64,000 bases of DNA, from NCBI GenBank assembly GCA_904419785.1, contig CAJFSY010000002.1, positions 97,374 to 161,373 of the forward strand. Reading direction: 5' to 3'. Under the pieces are notes generated by a model that had not been told where the DNA came from, ran no database searches, and was given only the letters and a program-made list of their open reading frames with translations. The position numbers and the translations under genes are program-made. This DNA comes from an uncultured Neglectibacter sp. (GTDB lineage Bacteria; Bacillota; Clostridia; Oscillospirales; Acutalibacteraceae). Shown here one piece after another: positions 28,050-36,774 of this stretch (position 1 is the stretch's first letter; each line of letters starts with the position of its first letter).

Positions 28050-29720
28050 ATGGACTTGTTGTTGAAAAAATTCCTTCCCCGGATCGAGTTTGATTCTTAC
28101 GAGGATTTTAAAGAAAATTATACAGTGAACGTGCCGGAAGATTTCAATTTCGGCTTTGATGTGGTGGACGCCTGGGCTGAAGCGGAACCGGAGAAAAAGG
28201 CTTTGGTCTGGTGCGATGAGGAAGATAACGAAAAGGTCTTTACATTTACGGAGATCAAGCGGCTCTCCAATAAAGCGGCGAACTTTTTCAAGAGCCTGGG
28301 CGTGAAAAAGGGCTCGGTGGTGATGCTGATCCTCCGCCGCCGGTGGGAATACTGGATCTGCGCCACAGCGCTGCATAAGCTGGGCGCCGTGCTTATTCCC
28401 GGCACTTTGCAGCTGACAAAAAAAGACATCGTTTACCGGGGCAACGCTGCCAAGGTCTGCGCGGTGGTGTGTGTCAACGACCCCTTTGTTGTCCAGCAGG
28501 TTGAGGCTGCCGAAGGGGATATCCCCAGTTTGAAAAACAAGATCATGGTGGTGGAGCGCCGGGAAGGGTGGCTGGACCTTAACGAGGAGATGGAGAAGTT
28601 CTCCGACGAGTTCCCCCGTCCCACCGGAGAGGAAGCTACCCGCTGGGATGACACCATGCTGGTGTATTTTACCTCCGGCACCACGGGTATGCCCAAAATG
28701 GTGCGGCATAATTTCTCCTATCCTTTGGGGCATATCGTCACAGCCAAGTATTGGCAGCAGGTAGAAGAAAATAAGCTGCACATGAGCGTGTCCGATTCCG
28801 GCTGGGCAAAGTTTGGATGGGGCAAGATCTACGGCCAGTGGGTGTGCGGCGCGGTGATTTTCTGCTACGATATGGAAGCGAAATTCAATCCCCGCCATCT
28901 GCTGGAACATTTGGAAAAGTATAAAGTGACCACTTTCTGCGCGCCCCCCACTATGTTCCGGTTTATGCTGCAAGAGGATGTGACAAAGTTCGATTTGTCC
29001 AGCATCCACCACTGCTGCATTGCCGGGGAGCCTTTAAACCCGGAGGTCTATAAAAAATGGCTGGAACTGACTGGTTTGAAGCTGTATGAAGGGTTCGGCC
29101 AGTCGGAAAGCTCGGTGATGCTGGCCAACTTCCAGTGGTTCGAGCCCATTCCTGGTTCTACAGGCAAGCCGTCTCCCTTGTATGATATCCAGTTGGTGGA
29201 TAGCGAAGGCAACCTGTGTGAGGACGGTGAAGAGGGCACCATTGCCGTGATGGGCGTGAAAGAGCACCCGCCTGTAGGTTTGTTCACGGGATATTACTTG
29301 AATGACGAGATGACCCAGGAGAAGCTGGGCGGCGCTTACTACGATACCGGCGACGTGGCGTGGCGTGACAGCAACGGTTATTATTGGTTCGTGGGCCGCA
29401 ACGATGATGTGATCAAGTGTTCTGGTTACCGCATTGGACCCTTCGAGGTGGAAAGCGCATTGCTGGAGCATCCGGCGGTTGTGGAATGTGCCATCACCGG
29501 CGCTCCCGACCCCATCCGCGGCCAAGTGGTAAAAGCTACCATTGTGCTGGCGAAGGGATTCGAGGGTACACCGGAACTGACCAAGGAACTGCAAAACCAT
29601 GTGAAAAAGGCTACCGCGCCTTACAAATATCCCCGAGTGATCGAGTATGTAAAAGAGCTGCCCAAAACGATCGGCGGCAAGATCAAGCGGGCTGAGATAC
29701 GGAAAGCGGATGAGCAGTAA
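28050..29720 (+). CDS. AMP-binding acyl-CoA synthetase (acetyl/medium-chain acyl-CoA ligase-like)
   Basis: 'YFTSGTTGMPKMVRHN', 'YYDTGDVAWRDSNGYYWFVGRNDDVIKCSGYRIGPFEVESAL', 'PKTIGGKIKRAEIR'. Confidence 0.93.
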   Translation: MDLLLKKFLPRIEFDSYEDFKENYTVNVPEDFNFGFDVVDAWAEAEPEKKALVWCDEEDNEKVFTFTEIKRLSNKAANFFKSLGVKKGSVVMLILRRRWEYWICATALHKLGAVLIPGTLQLTKKDIVYRGNAAKVCAVVCVNDPFVVQQVEAAEGDIPSLKNKIMVVERREGWLDLNEEMEKFSDEFPRPTGEEATRWDDTMLVYFTSGTTGMPKMVRHNFSYPLGHIVTAKYWQQVEENKLHMSVSDSGWAKFGWGKIYGQWVCGAVIFCYDMEAKFNPRHLLEHLEKYKVTTFCAPPTMFRFMLQEDVTKFDLSSIHHCCIAGEPLNPEVYKKWLELTGLKLYEGFGQSESSVMLANFQWFEPIPGSTGKPSPLYDIQLVDSEGNLCEDGEEGTIAVMGVKEHPPVGLFTGYYLNDEMTQEKLGGAYYDTGDVAWRDSNGYYWFVGRNDDVIKCSGYRIGPFEVESALLEHPAVVECAITGAPDPIRGQVVKATIVLAKGFEGTPELTKELQNHVKKATAPYKYPRVIEYVKELPKTIGGKIKRAEIRKADEQ

Positions 29721-29741
29721 ATTCCCGCTCTAAAAATGAAA

Positions 29742-29796
29742 CAAGGGCTTGAAAACGTTGGCTAACTTTAGCCAGAATCGTTTTCAAGCCCTTATT
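29742..29796. terminator. Long hairpin/bidirectional terminator between convergent genes
   Basis: AAGGGCTTGAAAACG(TTGGCTAA)...(GCCAGAAT)CGTTTTCAAGCCCTT, 15-bp perfect outer stem. Confidence 0.8.
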
Positions 29797-29818
29797 CTAT
29801 TGGTCTGATAGAAGTAGA

Positions 29819-31321
29819 TCAGTGATTTTGAACGCGGACGCTTTCTTTCCCATAGAATGTGGCCACCCGTTGGTTGACCGCGTTTTCAGGGTCTTCCGAC
29901 AGCACCGGCACGGAAGTGGGGAGCAGCAATGCCGGCCTGTAAGTGACAGGCTCCAAGACCACGTCGGTCAGGGAAGCGTCCTCTAAGAGAGTTACTTGGG
30001 CGGAGACTTGAGCGTGATAGCTTTGGGCTTCTCCGTTCAAAAGGCTGCGCAGTGCGCTTACCCCGCTTAACGTCTTGAATTGCGGCAGGGTGATTACCGC
30101 CGCGCAAAACAGCAGCGCCAGGGAACCAGTGACCGCTGCCCGGGAAATGCCCGTTTTTTTGGAAATTTGTTTCCCTGCGGGGAGATGGACAAACCATCCG
30201 CACAGATAAAACGTTACGCCTGCCGCCAGCAGGCAGAAAACATCATAATAAAGGTCATCCATGCGGGCAGCCCCGGTGCCTCCCATGGCGTAGATGGGCG
30301 GTGTGAGGAGAACGCCCAGCAAGCATACTGCTCCCAGTACAGCCAGCAGCGGCAGGGGGAACCGGAACGAGAGCTTTGCGGCGTATTTGCAGAAAATAGG
30401 CGCTAAGAACAACAACGCCAGCACGACCGGCAAGGTGGTCCATTGGGTGATGTTGCGAGCCGCGGCGCCCAAGGCCAGCACGATCGCTTTGACGGCTCCG
30501 GGACGGTTTTCAAAGTGGGCCTGCCGCACGCTGTTTCCCGGCGCCAGAAAGCTGATTGCGAAAGCGGCTGTCTCTAACAAGAAGAAGCACAGGGTCCCCA
30601 GCTTGCGGGAAAGGGCTTGGCGCTTCCAAAGAGTCCAAAGAAAGACCAGAAACAGCACCACACAGGACAGCAGCGCGGAAGGATAATTTCCTCCGCCCAC
30701 AATAAAAGCCAGGATTGCCGAGACCACTCCGCAGATCAAAGAACGGGCGGCAGAGGAGGCTCTTAAAAACTTTGAAAGGAACGTAAACAGGCAGAGGGCC
30801 AACCCGTGGAAAAATGTATAGAACAGCGAGCCGTTATACCAGAAAAAGCCTTCGAAAGCCGAGGGGGCAAAATGTACCATAAAGAAACAAAGCGCGCAAG
30901 AGATCGTTACCCAGGAGGAACGGCTCATGCCCAGCCGGTGGACGCACAGTTCTTTCAAAAAGAAAAAGTTGGCGAACACCAAGGAGCCCACCATCAGATA
31001 AGCGGTGACCGCGTAAAAACGTTCGCCAAAAGCGGCGGGCTGAAGGGCCATCAAAAATACTGCGGAGAAGGTACCCTGCCAGTCAAAATAGGTCTCCGCG
31101 GTTTCACGGACCGCAGCTGCCAAGATATCGCCCAGCGAGCCGCCCGCCCGGACAGCTTGGGCCACATACAAGCCGTAGCTGTAGTCATCGGAACAAGGAT
31201 GGTTATAAAAGGAGATGACCGCCAGGGGCAGCAGGCTGATCGCCAGCAGCACCCCGCAGGCAATGGCTATCCGCCGCTCTGTCAACAGCGAGTCCGCCCG
31301 GTCCCAGAATTTCTTTCCCAT
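29819..31321 (-). CDS. Polytopic membrane protein, DUF6056/GT-C-like
   Basis: About 10 hydrophobic segments; 'YNHPCSDDYSYG' acidic motif after first TM. Confidence 0.65.
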   Translation of the reverse strand: MGKKFWDRADSLLTERRIAIACGVLLAISLLPLAVISFYNHPCSDDYSYGLYVAQAVRAGGSLGDILAAAVRETAETYFDWQGTFSAVFLMALQPAAFGERFYAVTAYLMVGSLVFANFFFLKELCVHRLGMSRSSWVTISCALCFFMVHFAPSAFEGFFWYNGSLFYTFFHGLALCLFTFLSKFLRASSAARSLICGVVSAILAFIVGGGNYPSALLSCVVLFLVFLWTLWKRQALSRKLGTLCFFLLETAAFAISFLAPGNSVRQAHFENRPGAVKAIVLALGAAARNITQWTTLPVVLALLFLAPIFCKYAAKLSFRFPLPLLAVLGAVCLLGVLLTPPIYAMGGTGAARMDDLYYDVFCLLAAGVTFYLCGWFVHLPAGKQISKKTGISRAAVTGSLALLFCAAVITLPQFKTLSGVSALRSLLNGEAQSYHAQVSAQVTLLEDASLTDVVLEPVTYRPALLLPTSVPVLSEDPENAVNQRVATFYGKESVRVQNH

Positions 31322-31487
31322 GAAAGCCCTCCTTCGGCAAAAAATTTCAATTTAGTATAGCCTATTTTTTTGCAGGGCGCAAGGCGGGTTTTTTTAGAAA
31401 ACCGCTTTCCAACCTTCAAAGGTTATGCTATAGTAATTTTGTCAAAATCATCAAGACGGCGGCGCGCCGTTCGGAGAGGAGTTACCT

Positions 31488-32807
31488 ATGTACACATTTG
31501 ACCGTGACGCTTATGAGAAACGTATGGCTTGGTATACAGACGCCCGTTTTGGAATGTTCATCCATTGGGGCCTTTACGCCATCCCCGCCAGAGGCGAGTG
31601 GGTGCGCAGCTATGAGGAGATTCCGAAAGAGGATTATATGCCCTATTTTGACGAGTTCAACCCTGTGGACTTTGACCCCAAGCAGTGGGCAAAAGCCGCC
31701 AAAGAGGCGGGCATGAAATATGTGGTACTTACCGCCAAGCATCACGATGGCTTCTGCCTGTTCGATTCCCAGTATACGGATTTCAAATCTACCAACACGA
31801 AATTCGGCCGGGATATCGTGGCTGAGTTTGTGGAGGCCGTTCGGGGAGAGGGCCTGAAAGTAGGGCTTTATTTCTCGCTGTTAGATTGGTATCACGACGA
31901 CTATCCCCATTACGGGGACGCGCATCATCCCATGCGGAACAATCCGGCGTATGGCAACGAAGGCCGGGATTTCAGCCGCTATGTTACTTATCTGCACAAC
32001 CAGGTCCGGGAAATCTGCACCAACTATGGCAAGCTGGATATCCTTTGGTTCGACTTCTCTTATGAAAACGAAAACTATGTCATGCGGGGCGAGACTTGGA
32101 AAGCCACGGAACTGGTGTCCATGGTGCGGGAGCTGCAGCCGGGAATCATCATCGACAACCGTTTGGAAGTCAGCGGCGAGGGCTTTGGCTCCATGTGGGA
32201 AGGCAACCCCTCGCCTTATCATGGAGATTTCGTCAGCCCTGAGCAGATCATTCCGCCCAATGGTTTACAGGATAAACAGGGCCGGGACTTGATTTGGGAA
32301 GCCTGCATCACCATGAACAACAACTGGGGCTACTGCGCCAAGGACCATTTTTATAAGCCTGCCCCTATGCTGATCAAAAAGCTGGTGGAGTGTGTCTCCA
32401 AAGGAGGCAACCTGCTTTTGAACGTGGGTCCTGACGCACGGGGCAATATCCCGCCTCAGTCCATGGAAATCTTAAAGAGCATTGGCGCTTGGATGAAAGA
32501 CAACAGCCAAAGCATTTACGGCTGCGGCAAAGCGGGCATGGAAAAGCCCGATGCGGGCCGCATTACCCGGAAGGGGAATAAGCTGTATTACCATTTGTTT
32601 GAAAATACGGTAGGGCCCATGCCTTTGCCTGGCCTGAAAAAAGAACAGGTGGGCTGTGTGCGCTATCTGGCCACCGGCGCGGAAGTGCCCCTGTCCAACA
32701 GCTGGACCAGCAGCAACTATCCGGATATCGTGTTTGCCGACCTGGGCGAGGACCCGGTGCTTCCAGATCCGGTAGATACGGTTCTGGAAGTGACTTTGAA
32801 GGAGTAA
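31488..32807 (+). CDS. Alpha-L-fucosidase, GH29 (no signal peptide)
   Basis: 'RFGMFIHWGLYAIPARGEW', 'VVLTAKHHDGFCLF', 'LDILWFDFSY' (nucleophile Asp region), 'GGNLLLNVGPDARGNIP'. Confidence 0.93.
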   Translation: MYTFDRDAYEKRMAWYTDARFGMFIHWGLYAIPARGEWVRSYEEIPKEDYMPYFDEFNPVDFDPKQWAKAAKEAGMKYVVLTAKHHDGFCLFDSQYTDFKSTNTKFGRDIVAEFVEAVRGEGLKVGLYFSLLDWYHDDYPHYGDAHHPMRNNPAYGNEGRDFSRYVTYLHNQVREICTNYGKLDILWFDFSYENENYVMRGETWKATELVSMVRELQPGIIIDNRLEVSGEGFGSMWEGNPSPYHGDFVSPEQIIPPNGLQDKQGRDLIWEACITMNNNWGYCAKDHFYKPAPMLIKKLVECVSKGGNLLLNVGPDARGNIPPQSMEILKSIGAWMKDNSQSIYGCGKAGMEKPDAGRITRKGNKLYYHLFENTVGPMPLPGLKKEQVGCVRYLATGAEVPLSNSWTSSNYPDIVFADLGEDPVLPDPVDTVLEVTLKE

Positions 32808-32810
32808 GCC

Positions 32811-33563
32811 ATGGCTGCTGACTTTGTATTGGAAGCTTGTGTGGACAGTTTGGAATCCGCCTTGGCTGCCAAAGAGGGCGGAGCCACCCGGCTGGAACTT
32901 TGCGCCGATCTGATCGTGGGGGGGACAACGCCGTCCCTCTCTTTGGTGAGGCGTGTGAAACGGGAGACCGGCTTGCCGGTCCATGTGCTGCTGCGGCCCA
33001 GGTTTGGGGATTTCCTTTATACGGAAGAAGAGTTCTCCATGTTGTTGGAGGATGCCGCCGCTTTGCTGGAACATGGAGCCAGCGCTTTGGTGTCCGGGTT
33101 TCTGACTGCGGAAGGGGAACTGGATTTGGAACGTATGGAGCCTCTGGTGGAGCTTTGCCACAAAGCAGGCGGAAAATTCACCTTGCACCGGGCATTTGAC
33201 GTGTGCCGCGATCCCTTCCAGGCGTTGGAGCAGTGCAAGGCTGCTGGGGTGGACACTATCCTGACTTCCGGGCAGAAGAACACCTGCGTGGAGGGGCTGC
33301 CTTTGCTCAAGGAACTTTGGGAGAAAAAAGGGGAGGTAGAACTCCTGATTGGCGCGGGTGTGGATGCCGGCGCTATCCGGCAGGTGCGTAATGCGCTGCC
33401 AGCCGCCCGGTCGTTCCATATGAGCGGGAAAAAAGTGGTGGAAAGCGCCATGCGTTACCGGAAGGAAGGGGTAAGCATGGGATTGCCCGCCTTTAGCGAA
33501 TACACACTCTGGCGCACAGACCCGGAAAAGATACGGGCGGCGCGAAAGGAATTGATAGAATGA
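32811..33563 (+). CDS. cutC: CutC family protein
   Basis: 'LEACVDSLESALAAKEGGATRLELCADLIVGGTTPSLSLV', 'FTLHRAFDVCRDP', 'DTILTSGQ'. Confidence 0.93.
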   Translation: MAADFVLEACVDSLESALAAKEGGATRLELCADLIVGGTTPSLSLVRRVKRETGLPVHVLLRPRFGDFLYTEEEFSMLLEDAAALLEHGASALVSGFLTAEGELDLERMEPLVELCHKAGGKFTLHRAFDVCRDPFQALEQCKAAGVDTILTSGQKNTCVEGLPLLKELWEKKGEVELLIGAGVDAGAIRQVRNALPAARSFHMSGKKVVESAMRYRKEGVSMGLPAFSEYTLWRTDPEKIRAARKELIE

Positions 33564-36031
33564 GTAACTGGTCCCAAAAACTGCTGGACTATACCCACAG
33601 CCAATTTGAAAAGCGGCGCGCTTCTTTTGGCTCCCGCCTGGCAGAGATCGACGAAACCCTTGGCCGCTGCGGTGAGGAAGAGAAATTGCTGCTTTCCTAT
33701 TATTACGCTACCTTGCCGGTGGTGGATATTGGGGATTATTCCCCCGCGCTCTTTTTGGAAACCGCCCGTCAAGCGTTGGCGGTGCGGGAGGAATTTCCTT
33801 GGTGCGGGACGCTGCCGGAGCATATGTTCCTGCGGGATGTAGCGTATCCTCGGATCAACACGGAAGAACTGGAGGACTGCCGGGGGCTGTTCCACAGCAA
33901 GCTGGCTGCCCGGGTGAAAGGCTTGACACTGCCGGAAGCCATTTTAGAGGTAAACCGCTGGTGCGCCGAAGAAGCCACCTACCGTTCCACCGATGGGCGT
34001 ACCGCGTCGCCCCTGCAAGTATATCGCCGGGGCTTTGGCCGCTGCGGGGAAGAGTCCACTTTTTTGGTGACCGCTTTGCGCAGTGTGGGGATCGCTGCCA
34101 GACAGGTGTATGTGCCCTGGTGGTCCCACTGCGATGACAACCACGCTTGGGTGGAAGCTTTTGACGGGGAGCGCTGGCACTATTTAGGCGCCTGTGAACC
34201 TGAACCTGTTTTAGATCGGGGATGGTTCACCCATGCCGCGGCACGGGCTATGATGGTCCACACAAGATCGTTTGTGCAGGGGGAAAAGGAAGAGGTTTCC
34301 TTTTTGTTCCCGGATACGCCTTTGCTGGATTGGGACATCCAGGAAGGGGTTGCCGTTGAGAATCTGACGGCCCGGTATGGCGCTACAAAGACGCTTTCCG
34401 TGAACGCGGTGGACAAGGATGGTTCTCCCGTTGTGGGAGCCTGGGTGTCTTTTGCCGTGATGAACATGGCTGCTCCCAGAGAAATAGCCCGCCGCCGTGC
34501 CGACGCCCAGGGAATGGTCACGCTGAAAATGGGATGCGGGACTTTGCTGGTCACAGTCTGGAACGAAAACGAACCAGGCCTGTTGGGTGAGGCGCTTCTT
34601 TCCCCAGAGCAGACCACAGCCCAGGTGGTGCTGGGAGAACTTCTGGCTCCGGCAGGGGAAGAGGATCTGCTGGCCCCGGCGGACGCGGGGATCACCGTGC
34701 CCTCTTTGGGAGCGGAACATGAAAAAGCCCGGCAGGACTGCTTGGATAAAGCGGCGGCGCTTCGGGAAGAGAAGCGGCAGAAACGTGCCGAAGAGCGCCC
34801 TGTCCCGCCCCAAGGGAACTTGGGCCGGGTGTGGGATTCTTTGACAGAAAAGGACCGGGAGGGAGATATTCCTCCCGAGCTGATGGAGGATGCTTTGGCG
34901 CCTTTCGTGTGGGAATCCTCTTTTCCCAAGGAAGTTTTTGAGAGTGGACTGCTCTCCCCACGGGTAGGGCTGGAAGTGCTTACCCCCTGGCACAAGCTGC
35001 TGTGGGACCAGTTTTCCACCGAAGAGCGGGAAGCCTATGGAAAAAATGCCGATTCACTGTGGGATTGGACAGAGCGGAAGGTAACTTTGGACGGCGAATG
35101 CTATTCCGCTTTGTGGGGGACCCCCCAGGGGATGCTGCGCACCGGGAGAGCTACCCGCCAGGGAAGGGCGTTGCTGTTTTGCGCTGCCTGCCGTGTTTTG
35201 GGGATTCCCTCCCGGCTGACAGATGGTGTGTCCTCCGTGTGGCGTGATGGGGCGTTCTGTCCTTTGCGGGAAGAGCTCTCACAGGCTTGCCTTACACTGT
35301 CCGCTCCGGAAAGCCAAGCTGGCTTGGAAGAGCAGAATTATACGCTTTCCCGCCGGGGAATGGAAGGCTTCGAGACAGTTTCTACCGGGACCATCCCAGC
35401 AGGGGATTGCTGCCGGCTGTCTCTGGCGCCGGGGGAATACCGGCTTTGGACCGTCAGCCGCATGCCGGGCGGGAACCAGCTGGCCCGCTGGGAAACGTTC
35501 TTTTTGAGCGAAGGGGAGGACCAATCCCGCGAACTGCTTTTCCGCCAGGGAGATATTAAAGATTTGCTGGAACGCTGCCCGCTTCCAGATTTCACTTTGA
35601 CAGATTCCCAAGGTCGTAAAATGGGCAAAGAAGAGCTTTTGGCAAGGGCTCCGCTGACCGTCTTGTGCTTTTTAGAAGTGGGGAGAGAACCTACTGAACA
35701 TTTGCTCAATGAACTGCGGGAAGCCGCTGGGGAGATGGAAACCGGTGGTGCGCCTTTGTGCCTTGTGTTGCCGGACTTTTCCTGCCAGGAGGACCGGACT
35801 TTTGGGAAGGCGTTGGACGCGCTGCCCCACGCGGAAGTATGGTCCTGTGAGTTTGCCGGTACGGTGTCCTCTTTGGCCCGGCGCCTGTATTTAGACCCTG
35901 ACCAGATGCCGCTGGCTATTCTGGCCAACCGGGGTGGGGAGGGCCTTTACGGATGCTGCGGTTATAACGTGGGTACGGCGGCGCTGCTTCTGCGGCTGAT
36001 CGCTGGCTTGAAGGAACAAGGGCTTTCGTAA
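33560..36031 (+). CDS. Multidomain transglutaminase-like protein (TG core, Ig-like segment, degenerate second TG-like, thioredoxin-like C-terminus)
   Basis: 'GRCGEESTFLVTALRSVGIAARQVYVPWWSHCDDNHAWVEAF..YLGACEPEP' plus second 'GTPQGMLRTGRATRQGRALLFCAACRVLGIPSRLTDG' and C-terminal 'PLPDFTLTDSQGRKMGKEELLARAPLTVLCFLEVG'; start overlaps cutC stop. Confidence 0.8.
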   Translation: MSNWSQKLLDYTHSQFEKRRASFGSRLAEIDETLGRCGEEEKLLLSYYYATLPVVDIGDYSPALFLETARQALAVREEFPWCGTLPEHMFLRDVAYPRINTEELEDCRGLFHSKLAARVKGLTLPEAILEVNRWCAEEATYRSTDGRTASPLQVYRRGFGRCGEESTFLVTALRSVGIAARQVYVPWWSHCDDNHAWVEAFDGERWHYLGACEPEPVLDRGWFTHAAARAMMVHTRSFVQGEKEEVSFLFPDTPLLDWDIQEGVAVENLTARYGATKTLSVNAVDKDGSPVVGAWVSFAVMNMAAPREIARRRADAQGMVTLKMGCGTLLVTVWNENEPGLLGEALLSPEQTTAQVVLGELLAPAGEEDLLAPADAGITVPSLGAEHEKARQDCLDKAAALREEKRQKRAEERPVPPQGNLGRVWDSLTEKDREGDIPPELMEDALAPFVWESSFPKEVFESGLLSPRVGLEVLTPWHKLLWDQFSTEEREAYGKNADSLWDWTERKVTLDGECYSALWGTPQGMLRTGRATRQGRALLFCAACRVLGIPSRLTDGVSSVWRDGAFCPLREELSQACLTLSAPESQAGLEEQNYTLSRRGMEGFETVSTGTIPAGDCCRLSLAPGEYRLWTVSRMPGGNQLARWETFFLSEGEDQSRELLFRQGDIKDLLERCPLPDFTLTDSQGRKMGKEELLARAPLTVLCFLEVGREPTEHLLNELREAAGEMETGGAPLCLVLPDFSCQEDRTFGKALDALPHAEVWSCEFAGTVSSLARRLYLDPDQMPLAILANRGGEGLYGCCGYNVGTAALLLRLIAGLKEQGLS

Positions 36032-36100
36032 GCGGACAAAATGTTGCGTTCAATATAGAGATCTTTTTGAGGATGAAACAGGAAAGGAGTTGCGTTGATT

Positions 36101-36622
36101 ATGGAAAATAAGATGCTGGAATTGATAAAGACCCGCCGGAGTGTGCGGGCGTATAAGCCGGAGCAGATAAAGCCCGAAGAGCTGAACGCCGTAGTGGAAG
36201 CCGGTACTTGGGCGCCCACCGGGATGGGGATGCAGTCCCCTGTGATCGTGGCGGTGCAGGACCCCCGGTATCGTCAGGCGGTGCTGGAACTGAACAAGCA
36301 GGCCCGAGGCGGTAACGGCGATCCGTATTATGGAGCTCCCACCATCCTGCTGGTGCTGGCAGACCCGGAACGGGGAACTTGCGTGGAGGACGGTTCCTGC
36401 GTGCTTTGCACTATGATGAACGCTGCCCACGCCATTGGACTGGCTTCCTGCTGGATTCATGGGGAACGGGAAATGTTTCAGCTTCCCGAAGGGAAAGCGC
36501 TTTTGAAAGAGTGGGACTTGCCGGAAAATCTGCGTGGAATTGGCTCTCTGGCTTTAGGATACGCCGCTGGCCCGCTGCCCCAGCCCAAAGAGCGGAAACC
36601 CGGCTACGTGCGGAAAGTATAA
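36101..36622 (+). CDS. Nitroreductase family protein
   Basis: 'LELIKTRRSVRAYKPEQIKPEELNAVVEAGTWAPTGMGMQ', 'GLASCWIHG', 'LALGYA'. Confidence 0.92.
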   Translation: MENKMLELIKTRRSVRAYKPEQIKPEELNAVVEAGTWAPTGMGMQSPVIVAVQDPRYRQAVLELNKQARGGNGDPYYGAPTILLVLADPERGTCVEDGSCVLCTMMNAAHAIGLASCWIHGEREMFQLPEGKALLKEWDLPENLRGIGSLALGYAAGPLPQPKERKPGYVRKV

Positions 36623-36638
36623 AGATCGAGCGTTGCGG

Positions 36639-36666
36639 AAAACGGTTCCTGAAGGAGCCGTTTTTC
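36639..36666 (+). terminator. Intrinsic terminator after nitroreductase
   Basis: AAAACGGTTCC-tgaa-GGAGCCGTTTTTC. Confidence 0.8.
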
Positions 36667-36694
36667 TGTATTTAAACGGGTGTGCCGGTTTTTC

Positions 36695-36723
36695 TTGTAT
36701 TTTTCCCGGCGGAAAGCTATAAT
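36695..36723 (+). promoter_or_regulatory. Promoter candidate TTGTAT-N17-TATAAT
   Basis: Upstream of solute-binding lipoprotein. Confidence 0.55.
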
Positions 36724-36774
36724 AGGAACACCAGCCCCCGCAGGGGATTTTCCAATGAAAGGAAGGCGAAGCCT

